A stretch of DNA of 32,120 bases, taken from positions 1 through 32,120 of the forward strand of contig JAWXUT010000006.1 of NCBI GenBank assembly GCA_044426075.1, read 5' to 3'. Source of the DNA: JAWXUT01 sp044426075 (GTDB lineage Bacteria > Bacillota > Clostridia > Christensenellales > DTU072). The notes under the pieces are model-generated. The model saw nothing but the letters and a program-made list of their open reading frames with translations, searched no databases and had not been told where the DNA came from. Below, in pieces: positions 1 to 6,631 of this stretch. Within the stretch, counting starts at the first letter, position 1, and each line of letters opens with the position of its first letter. The position numbers and the translations under genes are program-made.

Positions 1-447
1 ACCAACGGGATAACACGCCCCACCCAAGCAAAAATCGTTGCCATATTTACTGTTTATATAACTTGCAAGTGAACTAGCATATGTAAAATCGCCTTTAGTT
101 AGTCCGTTTTCACCGCCGTCACCACGCAATGTAAGTATGTTTTTTACATTTATTTTCTTGAGTTCTGCAACAAGCTGATCAATATCATTTTTAGTTGAAC
201 CCACGCAAGTCATATGCGCAAGTGGCTCAATATCAGATAAATCCTTTATCATTTTGCAGAGTTCTAGCGTGCGATTATCTTGCATACTTCCGCCCGCGCC
301 ATATGTAACACTCATGTATTTGGGATTCAATTTTAATAAATCACCAATAACACTGGTGATGCTTTGCAATCCGCTTGTTGTTTTAGGCGGAAAAACTTCA
401 AAAGAAAAAACCGTGTTATCTTTATTAAACAAATCAATATTTCGCAT
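1..447 (-). CDS. metF: Methylenetetrahydrofolate reductase, N-terminal part (3' end beyond window)
   Basis: The reading frame opens at an ATG at 447 and stays open to the window edge, giving 149 residues. It starts MRNIDLFNKDNTVFSFEVFP and then shows the family signature FSFEVFPPKT, followed by SVTYGAGGS, HMTCVGSTKND and the LTLRGD segment. These are characteristic of the FAD-dependent TIM-barrel reductase that converts 5,10-methylene-THF to 5-methyl-THF for methionine synthesis or, in acetogens, the Wood-Ljungdahl methyl branch. FSFEVFPP carries the conserved active-site Glu. A good ribosome site (AAAGGAG, about 453-459) lies 5 to 6 bases before the ATG. The C-terminal half lies outside the window, so neither intactness nor a fused methionine-synthase domain can be judged. 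A plus-strand open frame at 254-547 is only a shadow of this gene. Confidence 0.93.
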   Translation of the reverse strand, partial: MRNIDLFNKDNTVFSFEVFPPKTTSGLQSITSVIGDLLKLNPKYMSVTYGAGGSMQDNRTLELCKMIKDLSDIEPLAHMTCVGSTKNDIDQLVAELKKINVKNILTLRGDGGENGLTKGDFTYASSLASYINSKYGNDFCLGGACYPVG

Positions 448-467
448 CTTAGTACTCCTTTTAAATT

Positions 468-497
468 ATTATAGCATAGATTACATATTATTTCCAA
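468..497 (-). promoter_or_regulatory. Putative sigma-A promoter of metF
   Basis: On the minus strand TTGGAA (497-492), an 18-base spacer and a perfect TATAAT (473-468) lie about 20 bases before the metF ATG. The predicted leader is only about 14 bases, so there is no room for a riboswitch. It is back to back with the promoter of the rubredoxin operon. Confidence 0.55.
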
Positions 498-532
498 TAA
501 TTAAGGCAGAATTGCAACAAATAATTATAAAT

Positions 533-563
533 TTGCCACATTGGTGAAAAAGTGTGTTATAAT
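533..563 (+). promoter_or_regulatory. Putative extended -10 promoter of the rubredoxin/ferredoxin operon
   Basis: TGTTATAAT (555-563) is a perfect -10 hexamer with the TGn extension. A TTGCCA -35 candidate (533-538) sits 19 bases upstream, slightly long, which the extended -10 could compensate. The start codon at 631 follows a leader of about 60 bases; its ribosome site AAGGAG is at about 618-623. Confidence 0.55.
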
Positions 564-630
564 TAAGCTGTAGTAAGTTTAAACGATTTAGGGGTTTAAA
601 TGACTATAATATATTATAAGGAGAATATAT

Positions 631-1263
631 ATGGCAAAATACAAATGTGCAGTGTGTGGATATATGTTTGATGAAGCAAAAGACGGCGATTGGAATGCGC
701 TACCAGCTGATTGGGTATGTCCTTTATGCAAGGCAGAAAAATCTGTTTTTATTAAAAAAGGAGAGCTTGATGTTAAAAAGGAAATTAACACTGAGGTGCT
801 TGAAAAAAGCGTGGATAAACAACTATCTACAATAGAGGCAAGTGTGTTGTGTTCAAACTTGGCAAAGGGATGCGAAAAGCAATATTTAGGTGATGAAGCG
901 AAATTATTTACAAAGCTAGCTGATTATTTTAAAGAAAAAAGCGACAGCGTTGAGGATAAAAACTTTGCTGATTTATTGCAGCAGATCAACAATGACCTAT
1001 CTGAAACCTACCCCTTAGTTGAAGAGATTGCAAATAAGCAACACGATAGAGGCGCATTAAGAGCGCACACTTGGAGCACAAAAGTTACAATTTTGCTTAA
1101 ATCGCTTTTGGAGAAATATGAGCAAGTAGGCGATAAAATGATTGAAGACACCGGCATATATGTATGTACAATATGCGGATTTATCTATGTTGGCGATAAA
1201 TTACCCGAACTATGCCCCGTTTGCAAAGTTCCAAACTATAAGTTTGAAGAGATTGGAGGTTAG
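631..1263 (+). CDS. Double rubredoxin-domain protein with helical middle
   Basis: A 210-residue cytosolic redox protein. Residues 1-40 are a rubredoxin-type Fe(Cys)4 domain with ligands C6/C9 and C30/C33 and the hallmark LPADWVCPLC. The loop between the Cys pairs is about 9 residues shorter than in classical rubredoxins. Residues 177-210 are a second, rubrerythrin-type rubredoxin knuckle (C179, C182, C195, C198; ICGFIY and CPVCKVP). The middle, about 50-170, is predicted helical and placed as in rubrerythrins, but I see no pair of ExxH motifs, so a di-iron site is doubtful. Expected role: one-electron transfer, probably in oxygen or peroxide defence or as a partner of flavoproteins. Its stop lies 5 bases before the next gene, whose GGAGGT site overlaps this gene's last codons, so the two are coupled. 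The exact partner is unknown. Confidence 0.85.
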   Translation: MAKYKCAVCGYMFDEAKDGDWNALPADWVCPLCKAEKSVFIKKGELDVKKEINTEVLEKSVDKQLSTIEASVLCSNLAKGCEKQYLGDEAKLFTKLADYFKEKSDSVEDKNFADLLQQINNDLSETYPLVEEIANKQHDRGALRAHTWSTKVTILLKSLLEKYEQVGDKMIEDTGIYVCTICGFIYVGDKLPELCPVCKVPNYKFEEIGG

Positions 1264-1265
1264 AT

Positions 1266-1859
1266 ATGAGTAAATTTTATGCAGTAAGGAATATAAGTTT
1301 GTGCACAAAAGACTGTTTATGTCTATATGTGTGCCCAACCGGAGCATCAGACACAGAAAACAGTATTATTGACAAGACAAAATGCATAGGTTGTGGTGCA
1401 TGTGCAAATGCGTGTCCTTCAAAGGCGATCAGTTTGGTTCCAGGGCAATATCCAAAGCAACAAAAACACAACGAACAAGTGATAAAGGCAATGCGCCTAT
1501 TGCTAGAGAGCAAAACAAACCAAGAGAAAATTGCAAGCACTCTACCCAATAAGTTGGCAAAAGCTATAGAAAAATCAAACCGCATTATGGCAGAAGATAT
1601 TATCCGTGAATCTGGATATATGTTGCCACAAAGCGGGAATACAAGGGAGTTTTTAGAAAATATCTTGCTGCAAAATAGCGCAGATGACCTTCCCACTGAA
1701 GATATTAAAGCGCTACTAGCTAAACTCAACTTTAATGAGATAAAAGAAGAAAACTGGAAGTGCTCAATATGTGGATATACGCATATTGGAACAATGAGGG
1801 CTGACTTTAACTGCCCATTATGCGATTATCCTTCAACCGTATTTAAGTTAATTAAATAG
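1266..1859 (+). CDS. Ferredoxin-rubredoxin fusion protein (2[4Fe-4S]-like N-terminus, rubredoxin C-terminus)
   Basis: 197 residues. The N-terminus (1-60) is a bacterial-ferredoxin-like domain. Its second motif is canonical, C40-x2-C43-x2-C46-x3-C50-P. The first is respaced: C13-x3-C17-x-C19-x3-C23-P instead of CxxCxxCxxxCP. Residues 65-160 are helical with no recognised motif. The C-terminus (164-197) is a rubredoxin knuckle with C166, C169, C183 and C186. The protein looks like an intramolecular electron wire between iron-sulfur and Fe(Cys)4 centres. The ribosome site GGAGGT (1255-1260) overlaps the end of the upstream double-rubredoxin gene, making a clear two-gene operon ended by the hairpin at 1881-1916. 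I recognise the arrangement as one seen in clostridia next to rubrerythrin-like proteins, but its electron donor and acceptor are not evident. Confidence 0.85.
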   Translation: MSKFYAVRNISLCTKDCLCLYVCPTGASDTENSIIDKTKCIGCGACANACPSKAISLVPGQYPKQQKHNEQVIKAMRLLLESKTNQEKIASTLPNKLAKAIEKSNRIMAEDIIRESGYMLPQSGNTREFLENILLQNSADDLPTEDIKALLAKLNFNEIKEENWKCSICGYTHIGTMRADFNCPLCDYPSTVFKLIK

Positions 1860-1880
1860 ATAAACAGAAAAAGGCTGTAA

Positions 1881-1916
1881 AAAAGGCTCCAAAGATTGAT
1901 TTCTTTAGAGCCTTTT
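1881..1916. terminator. Bidirectional rho-independent terminator
   Basis: AAAAGGCTC (1881-1889) pairs with GAGCCTTTT (1908-1916). After one mismatch, AAAGA (1891-1895) pairs with TCTTT (1902-1906) around a 6-base loop. The A and T runs at both ends make it functional for the plus-strand redox operon ending at 1859 and the minus-strand peptidase ending at 1933. Confidence 0.85.
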
Positions 1917-1932
1917 AAAATGTTATTAGTAA

Positions 1933-3180
1933 TTATTTACCGTATTTTTCTTCGAAATTTTCTAGTGTTTTTACTGTAACAGCAAAGCATTTTGCTAGAC
2001 CGTCTTTGTTCATATTATCCCAAGTATCTTTACGTGTGTGATAATATGGTTCTAAGTTGTGATCCATACTGGTAATACCTGTTGCGCGGAAACCACCTTG
2101 TGCAAAAGCAGCTGAATCGGTTGCGCCGCCTAGTGGTGGAACCATACCTCTTTCACATGTCTCGCCCAAGTCACTTGCGCTCTTCATAAATAAGTCACTA
2201 ACTTCTTGGTCTGCTTTTACCATTGCGTTTAAGTCACGATAGTTAACTGCAAGGAATTTGCCGTCATAAATAGTGTCAAAACAGTAAACAAAAGTAGGAA
2301 CATCATCAAATTCGCCAGCATGAGCTTTAGCCCAAGCTTTTGCGCCTCTAAGACCAGCTTCTTCTGAACCAGTTAATACAACGCCAAGTTCTGTGTGTTT
2401 AAGTTCGATTCCTGCATCGGTAAGAGCTTTAATAAGTGCAATACCCATATAACAACCAGTTAGATTATCATTTGCGCCGTCAACAACTTGTCTTTCATTC
2501 CACATAAAGCACAATAATACTAAAAATGGAACACAGATAATTTGGCACATACCTAATGTATATAAATATCCGCTGTCGCTAGTAATTGCATTGAAACCAA
2601 CACCGTTAACAGCTACTGCAACTATACAAATTGCAAGAATATATATTGCTGAAAAAATTGCAAGGAAATATTGTGAAAGATGTACTACACCGCCAAATTT
2701 TTCATTAACCCACCAGTTCCAAGCTGCATCTGGGTGACCATTAAATACTATACGGCATTTAACTTCATCTGTAGGTTTTTTAAATGCAGACACATTGTGT
2801 CCAGTTTTTTGTGGGAACATCCAATCGACTACTTTTGTGTAGAAACCTAAGCACAAAACAGCAACTGCTAGCCCTAAAAGAACCAAAAGTATACCTACAA
2901 TAGGAACAAAGAAAAATGCTACAATTGCAAGCATTGCGCAAGCCATTGTAATGTAAATCCAACCATAAAATGAATTTGGATTCAATTTAAAAGATTCTAC
3001 TTTTGGAGTTTGACAACCACAATCTTTTTCAAGAACGTCTGCCATATACTCGCAAGCAAGCTTTTCTCCTTCGCTGCCTGGTGCACGCTTAGGTATGGTG
3101 GTGATTATGTGTTTAATCTCATCCATCATGTACTGAGCGCTGTCGTGTTTGCCACTGATAATTTTGTCATACTTACTCAT
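1933..3180 (-). CDS. Membrane-embedded M28-family zinc aminopeptidase
   Basis: 415 residues. The M28 metal-ligand set is present: H149 (NGHPDA), D238 (GANDNLTG), E273/E274 (TGSEEAG, catalytic base and ligand), D302 (CFDTI) and H381 (YYHTRKDT). Unlike soluble M28 enzymes it has four likely membrane helices, at about 74-94, 95-114, 172-193 and 205-225. The first ligand lies between helices 2 and 3 and the rest after helix 4, which keeps all ligands on one face of the membrane. There is no signal peptide, and the topology direction cannot be told from sequence. Family function is removal of N-terminal residues from peptides; the substrate is unknown. The start is supported by AGAGAGG (3193-3187) six bases before the ATG. 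It is a single-gene unit between its own promoter and the shared terminator at 1881-1916. Confidence 0.88.
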   Translation of the reverse strand: MSKYDKIISGKHDSAQYMMDEIKHIITTIPKRAPGSEGEKLACEYMADVLEKDCGCQTPKVESFKLNPNSFYGWIYITMACAMLAIVAFFFVPIVGILLVLLGLAVAVLCLGFYTKVVDWMFPQKTGHNVSAFKKPTDEVKCRIVFNGHPDAAWNWWVNEKFGGVVHLSQYFLAIFSAIYILAICIVAVAVNGVGFNAITSDSGYLYTLGMCQIICVPFLVLLCFMWNERQVVDGANDNLTGCYMGIALIKALTDAGIELKHTELGVVLTGSEEAGLRGAKAWAKAHAGEFDDVPTFVYCFDTIYDGKFLAVNYRDLNAMVKADQEVSDLFMKSASDLGETCERGMVPPLGGATDSAAFAQGGFRATGITSMDHNLEPYYHTRKDTWDNMNKDGLAKCFAVTVKTLENFEEKYGK

Positions 3181-3229
3181 ACCGAACCTCTCTCTAAATT
3201 TTTAAATGATCTTGCAACCATTTGTCTAT

Positions 3230-3258
3230 ATGATATCATAAAAATAATTTGTTTGCAA
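3230..3258 (-). promoter_or_regulatory. Putative promoter of the M28 peptidase gene
   Basis: TTGCAA (3258-3253), a 17-base spacer and TATCAT (3235-3230) on the minus strand, with about 43 bases of leader. The -35 hexamer sits inside the perfect inverted repeat at 3247-3263. Confidence 0.4.
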
Positions 3259-3263
3259 CAAAT
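3247..3263. repeat. Perfect inverted repeat over the -35 of the peptidase promoter
   Basis: ATTTGTT and AACAAAT are perfect 7-base arms around the centre TGC, directly covering the candidate -35 at 3253-3258. Size and place fit a repressor operator, but no regulator gene is nearby to name it. Confidence 0.5.
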
Positions 3264-3334
3264 ATTGACTGCCAATTAAATTTAATTTATCACTGATTTT
3301 TTCAAAAAAGACTACTAATTGCTACCATTTTTGT

Positions 3335-3368
3335 AAAAAAAGAGGCTGTAAAGATTTTCTTTACAGCC
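3335..3368 (-). terminator. Rho-independent terminator of the feo operon
   Basis: GGCTGTAAAG (3344-3353) pairs perfectly over 10 bases with CTTTACAGCC (3359-3368) around an ATTTT loop. On the minus strand it is followed by CTC and a run of seven T (3341-3335). It lies just after the Cys-rich gene that ends at 3392. Confidence 0.88.
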
Positions 3369-3391
3369 CCTTTGCTTATTGTATTTAGTTG

Positions 3392-3652
3392 TTATTTTTT
3401 GTCATCATTGCCACATTTACAATCGCTTCCGCCAGTGCAATTTGCACAGTTGCATTTGTGTTCTTCAATTGGTTGTTGTGCTGTTTTGGGTTGCTGTTCT
3501 ATAGGGTTTGTGCTCCCACAATGACCGTTACAAGTACTTCCCGCGGGGCAACCTATACACTTAACACCCTTCTTTTTAGCTCTAACAATATACGCTATTG
3601 CAGACCCTAAAATAATCACTATAACTACTATTGCAATGATTGTTGCTAACAT
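3392..3652 (-). CDS. FeoB-associated Cys-rich membrane protein, long version
   Basis: 86 residues, starting 6 bases after the feoB stop. An N-terminal membrane helix (about 3-23) is followed by basic residues (RAKKK) and a Cys cluster at C32, C35, C41 and C45. This is the layout of the FeoB-associated Cys-rich family found next to feoB in clostridia and relatives. The family core is usually about 50 residues. Here a Gln/Pro/Glu-rich linker (50-65) leads to a second cluster, C67, C69, C72, C78 and C80 (CNCANC and CKC spacing), resembling a small metallothionein-like tail. The likely role is to assist iron(II) transport through FeoB or bind the metal at the membrane; neither has been shown by sequence alone. 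It is the last gene of the feoA-feoB operon. Confidence 0.85.
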   Translation of the reverse strand: MLATIIAIVVIVIILGSAIAYIVRAKKKGVKCIGCPAGSTCNGHCGSTNPIEQQPKTAQQPIEEHKCNCANCTGGSDCKCGNDDKK

Positions 3653-3658
3653 CTAATA

Positions 3659-5656
3659 TTACTCCTGTATTGCGTTTGCTAGCTGCCTTTCTTTGCTCTT
3701 TTTGTGACCTCTTATTGCCAAGAACACAACTAGACCAATTAGTAACAAGCTGACCAATAGTCCCCAGATAAATCCAGCGCCTACACTGCCTGTTGTGAAC
3801 AATGTACCGAATTGATATACAAAGAACGCTAGTACATAAGCTACACCAAACTGCATTCCGATACCTGCCCATAGCCATTTTTGGCTCTTCATTTCGCTAT
3901 TCATAGCGCCAAGGGCTGCAAAACAAGGTGGTGTGAATAAGTTGAACATTAAGAATGCAAGTGCCGCAGCACCAGTGATTCCCATAACAGCAGCAACTTC
4001 AGTTGAACCGCCAGTAAGCTCTAGTGCATCTGTATCAATAAAGTTTGTGATGCTATAAACAACTGCAAGTGTACCAACTACGTTTTCTTTTGCAATGAAA
4101 CCAGTAACAGCAGCAGCTGCAAGTTGCCAAGCACATACGCCAACTATTGGAACTAATAACCAAGCAACTGGACTTGCTATGCTTGCTAGAATTGAGTTTG
4201 AAGCGTCATCTAGTGCCAAGTCAAAGCCCCATGTAAAGCTACTCATAATTTGAACAACTGCATTGCAAACAAGAATGATTGTACCAGCTTTTACGATAAA
4301 TGCCCAAGCTCTGTTTAACATTGACATTGCTGATTTGCCTACGTTAGGAACTTTATATTCTGGCAACTCCATAATGAAGTATGTTTTTGCCTTATCTGCA
4401 CCGTTAATTGTGCGGATTAATAGAGCTGCTAGTATGATAATAGCAATACCTACAAAGTACATTGATGCGCCAATCCACCATGAATCTGCGAAGAATACAC
4501 CCGCAAACAATGCGATAACTGGAAGTTTTGCGCCACAAGGCATAAATGGTGTTAACATTGTTGTAACTCTACGTTCACGCTCATCACGAATTGTTCTACA
4601 AGCCATAATACCTGGGATAGCACAACCAGTACCAATAACCATTGGGATAATTGATTTACCAGATAGACCAACCTTTTTAAGTAGGTTATCCATAACGATA
4701 GCAACACGAGTCATATAACCGCAATCTTCTAGTAGTGCGATTAAGAAGTACATTACCATAACAAGTGGCAAGAAACCAACAACAGCGATAAAGCCACCAA
4801 CTATACCATCAACTAATAGTGATGTCCAGAATGGGCTACCCTCACCTAGTGCTTCTGCTAGTGCTTCTTGACCAGCTTCTAACCAACCAACAAGAGTATC
4901 TGCAATCCAAGGACCGATTAAACTTTGTGATAGATAGAATACTACAAACATTACTGCTGCAAAAATTGGAATACCAAACCATTTGTGTGCAATAACTTTA
5001 TCAACTTTATCTTGTATTGTTAGTGAAGAAACATGCTCTTTTTTAACTTCAACAGCATCAACAACGCCATCTGCGAAGCTAAATCTTGCTTTATCGCTTG
5101 CAGCAACAGCACTTTCACTTGTTAAATCAACATTGCCAGCGCTAAATGCAGGGCCTTGTTTTTTACCAACTACATTGCTGATTGCAGAAATCAATCCTGG
5201 CAAACCTTTGCTTCTTACAGCTGAAACCATAACAACTGGACAGCCAATCTCGTTTGCAAGTTTTTCGATATCAATTTTTGTGCCTTTTTTTGCAACTACA
5301 TCGCTTTTGTTTAGTGCAACTACTACTGGAATACCTAACTCTAGTAATTGTGTTGTAAAAAACAAACTTCTACGAAGATTTGTTGCATCTACTATATTGA
5401 TTATAACATCTGGATTGTTGTTTTTAACAAATTCACTTGTAATACTCTCTTCACTAGTAAATGGTGACATTGAATATGCACCTGGAAGGTCAGTTATAAC
5501 CATATCGTGATTTAACCAGAATTTTTTTCTAACTTTTGCTTCTCTACGATCAACCGTAACACCAGCCCAGTTACCTGCGTGCTCATTTTTACCAGTTAAT
5601 GCGTTGTACAATGTGGTTTTTCCGCTATTTGGATTACCCGCTAATGCTACTCTCAT
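3659..5656 (-). CDS. feoB: Ferrous iron transport protein B
   Basis: 665 residues, a GTP-dependent iron(II) transporter of the inner membrane. The N-terminal G domain shows G1 GNPNSGKT (7-14), G3 DLPGAYS (56-62) and G4 NKSD (116-119). A helical linker follows, then from about 225 a polytopic membrane domain with two gate repeats. The first includes GYMTRVAIVMD and PMVIGTGCAIPGIMACRT, whose Gly-Cys-Ala-Ile-Pro segment contains the Cys commonly found in the transport path. The second includes FIAKENVVGTLAVVY and the LFTPPCFAALG segment. It starts within the feoA stop (ATGA overlap), preceded by GAGGAGG about 6 bases upstream inside feoA. Somewhat short, as in other clostridial FeoBs lacking an extended C-terminus. 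Confidence 0.97.
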   Translation of the reverse strand: MRVALAGNPNSGKTTLYNALTGKNEHAGNWAGVTVDRREAKVRKKFWLNHDMVITDLPGAYSMSPFTSEESITSEFVKNNNPDVIINIVDATNLRRSLFFTTQLLELGIPVVVALNKSDVVAKKGTKIDIEKLANEIGCPVVMVSAVRSKGLPGLISAISNVVGKKQGPAFSAGNVDLTSESAVAASDKARFSFADGVVDAVEVKKEHVSSLTIQDKVDKVIAHKWFGIPIFAAVMFVVFYLSQSLIGPWIADTLVGWLEAGQEALAEALGEGSPFWTSLLVDGIVGGFIAVVGFLPLVMVMYFLIALLEDCGYMTRVAIVMDNLLKKVGLSGKSIIPMVIGTGCAIPGIMACRTIRDERERRVTTMLTPFMPCGAKLPVIALFAGVFFADSWWIGASMYFVGIAIIILAALLIRTINGADKAKTYFIMELPEYKVPNVGKSAMSMLNRAWAFIVKAGTIILVCNAVVQIMSSFTWGFDLALDDASNSILASIASPVAWLLVPIVGVCAWQLAAAAVTGFIAKENVVGTLAVVYSITNFIDTDALELTGGSTEVAAVMGITGAAALAFLMFNLFTPPCFAALGAMNSEMKSQKWLWAGIGMQFGVAYVLAFFVYQFGTLFTTGSVGAGFIWGLLVSLLLIGLVVFLAIRGHKKSKERQLANAIQE

Positions 5657-5880
5657 TGTGCTACCTCCTCGATTTCGATCGCATTGGCTAGATTTCTGTC
5701 AATGCTATATCTGCCGTCACGCACTGCTATTGTTTGGCTACCGCTTATTGTTGAAACTACAACAACCTTTTCGCCAACATAACAACCAAGTGTGAACAAG
5801 AAAGCTTCAACTTCGTGGTCACCAGTATGTAACGCTTTTACTTTGTACGCTACGCCTGTCTTTGCTTTTGCTAGTGTCAT
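5653..5880 (-). CDS. feoA: FeoA family SH3-like protein
   Basis: 75 residues starting MTLAKAKTGVAYKVKALHTG. It has the FeoA pattern: a small all-beta SH3-like domain with a central Gly-rich stretch (FTLGCYVGEKV) and a C-terminal strand in which an Arg-Asp-Gly turn (VRDGRYSIDRNLANAIEI) is followed by a conserved alanine. I chose the ATG at 5880 over an upstream ATG at 5943 because AGGAGAG (about 5889-5895) is properly spaced before it and the length matches the family. FeoA is a cytosolic accessory factor for FeoB. Its TGA overlaps the feoB ATG by 4 bases, so expression is coupled. The long leader between promoter and start is rich in inverted repeats. Confidence 0.93.
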   Translation of the reverse strand: MTLAKAKTGVAYKVKALHTGDHEVEAFLFTLGCYVGEKVVVVSTISGSQTIAVRDGRYSIDRNLANAIEIEEVAQ

Positions 5881-5924
5881 TTTACTTCTCTCCTTTATTT
5901 TCTGCATTAATCTTCTTGCAATAT

Positions 5925-5961
5925 TTGACTTGAATTTAGTCAATCTTATCGAAAAAAGATT
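5925..5961. repeat. Two further inverted repeats in the feoA leader
   Basis: TTGACT (5925-5930) and AGTCAA (5938-5943) form one perfect repeat with a 7-base centre. AATCTT (5942-5947) and AAGATT (5956-5961) form another with an 8-base centre, touching the palindrome at 5958-5980. They could be a second protein site or short leader hairpins. The arms are only 6 bases in AT-rich DNA. Confidence 0.4.
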
Positions 5962-5980
5962 AAATTAAATTAACTTAATC
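5958..5980. promoter_or_regulatory. Candidate iron-responsive operator (DtxR/IdeR-like palindrome) of feoAB
   Basis: A 23-base palindrome with GATTAA and TTAATC ends. Ten of 11 base pairs are symmetrical around one central base. Read on the minus strand its inner 19 bases follow the TTA-xx-TTA-xxx-TAA-xx-TAA pattern of DtxR-family boxes, matching that consensus at 13 of 19 positions by my count. It begins directly after the -10 hexamer, where a bound repressor would block transcription start. Fur control cannot be excluded. Confidence 0.55.
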
Positions 5981-6010
5981 ATTCTAACATAAAGAGTTAA
6001 GTAGTGTCAA
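5981..6010 (-). promoter_or_regulatory. Sigma-A promoter of the feoAB operon
   Basis: Minus-strand TTGACA (6010-6005, perfect), an 18-base spacer and TAGAAT (5986-5981) preceded by TGT, an extended -10. The start is expected inside the palindrome at 5958-5980, leaving a leader of roughly 95 bases before feoA. Confidence 0.7.
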
Positions 6011-6054
6011 CTATATTTTGATATTTTTAAAAATTTTTTCAAGAATTTTTGCGC

Positions 6055-6465
6055 CTATTTTTGAAGAAGTTTTTCTTTTAATTTCAACACATTATTGTGG
6101 ATTGTTGCAATGGTCGCGCTGAAAAAATCATCACTGCAGCCGCTTGGGTCATCTAGCCCCCAATTTTCAGAATATGGCGCTACAAGATAGGGACAACTCA
6201 CGTTGCAACCCATAAAAATCACCACATCTGGTGCGGGAATATCTGCTATTATTTTATTAAATTGAGTTTTTTCCATATCTATATTATATATGGATTTCAT
6301 CATTCTAACTGCGTCTTCATTAATGTGGTTTTTTATTATAGTTCCCGCCGAATAACTGTCAAATACGTCACTTGCCAACGCCTTGCCCAATGCTTCTGCT
6401 ATTTGGCTCCTACAAGAATTATGATTGCATATAAATGCTACTTTGGGTTTATTTGTTTTTGTCAT
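6055..6465 (-). CDS. Low-molecular-weight phosphatase-fold protein, arsenate reductase (ArsC) type
   Basis: 136 residues. The P-loop C13-x5-R19-S20 (CNHNSCRS) near the N-terminus is that of low-molecular-weight protein tyrosine phosphatases and thioredoxin-linked arsenate reductases. The later segments MGCNVSCPYL (C87, C91) and ENWGLDDPSG (D105) match the ArsC subgroup, where the additional Cys pair resolves the arsenate-bound P-loop Cys. The expected reaction is arsenate to arsenite in the cytosol. No arsR, arsB or acr3 is adjacent, so phosphatase activity or another role remains possible. I chose the ATG at 6465, which has AAGGAA seven bases upstream, over an upstream GTG at 6504 lacking a ribosome site. 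It lies between gltD and feoA on the same strand. Confidence 0.85.
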   Translation of the reverse strand: MTKTNKPKVAFICNHNSCRSQIAEALGKALASDVFDSYSAGTIIKNHINEDAVRMMKSIYNIDMEKTQFNKIIADIPAPDVVIFMGCNVSCPYLVAPYSENWGLDDPSGCSDDFFSATIATIHNNVLKLKEKLLQK

Positions 6466-6484
6466 ATTTGTTCCTTTTTGCAAA

Positions 6485-6510
6485 AATGAGGCAGTTAAAA
6501 CCACCTCATT
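6485..6510. terminator. Possible hairpin before the ArsC-like gene
   Basis: AATGAGG (6485-6491) and CCTCATT (6504-6510) can form a 7-base stem with a 12-base loop. On the minus strand TTT then GC follows, giving a short U tract. It could end residual gltD transcription or lie in the leader of the ArsC-like gene. Weak as a terminator. Confidence 0.35.
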
Positions 6511-6566
6511 AATTTAGTTGTATATACACAATTTAAAATTTAGTAGAAGAAAACACTGCTTTGTGT

Positions 6567-6601
6567 GAAAAATTATTTTTAATGCGGATCCGCAATTTTT
6601 C
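6567..6601. terminator. Possible terminator downstream of gltD
   Basis: GAAAAATT (6567-6574) pairs with AATTTTTC (6594-6601) and encloses a 12-base perfect palindrome, TGCGGATCCGCA (6583-6594). It lies 31 bases after the gltD stop, in the expected place for the end of the gltBD operon, though the layout is not the classic GC stem plus U run. Confidence 0.4.
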
Positions 6602-6631
6602 ATTCTTCATTTTAATTATATAATTTGATAC

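Noticed and set aside
254..547. Plus-strand open frame of 97 codons at the left end
   Set aside because: It is antisense to the clear metF N-terminus and runs through the divergent promoter region; no ribosome site or family similarity.
4263..5510. Two long plus-strand open frames (151 and 175 codons) within feoB
   Set aside because: They mirror the FeoB frame on the opposite strand, have biased low-complexity composition, and lack ribosome sites.
5881..5943. Upstream ATG giving FeoA a 21-residue N-terminal extension
   Set aside because: The extension lies in the leader with inverted repeats; the ATG at 5880 has a proper ribosome site and gives the family length.
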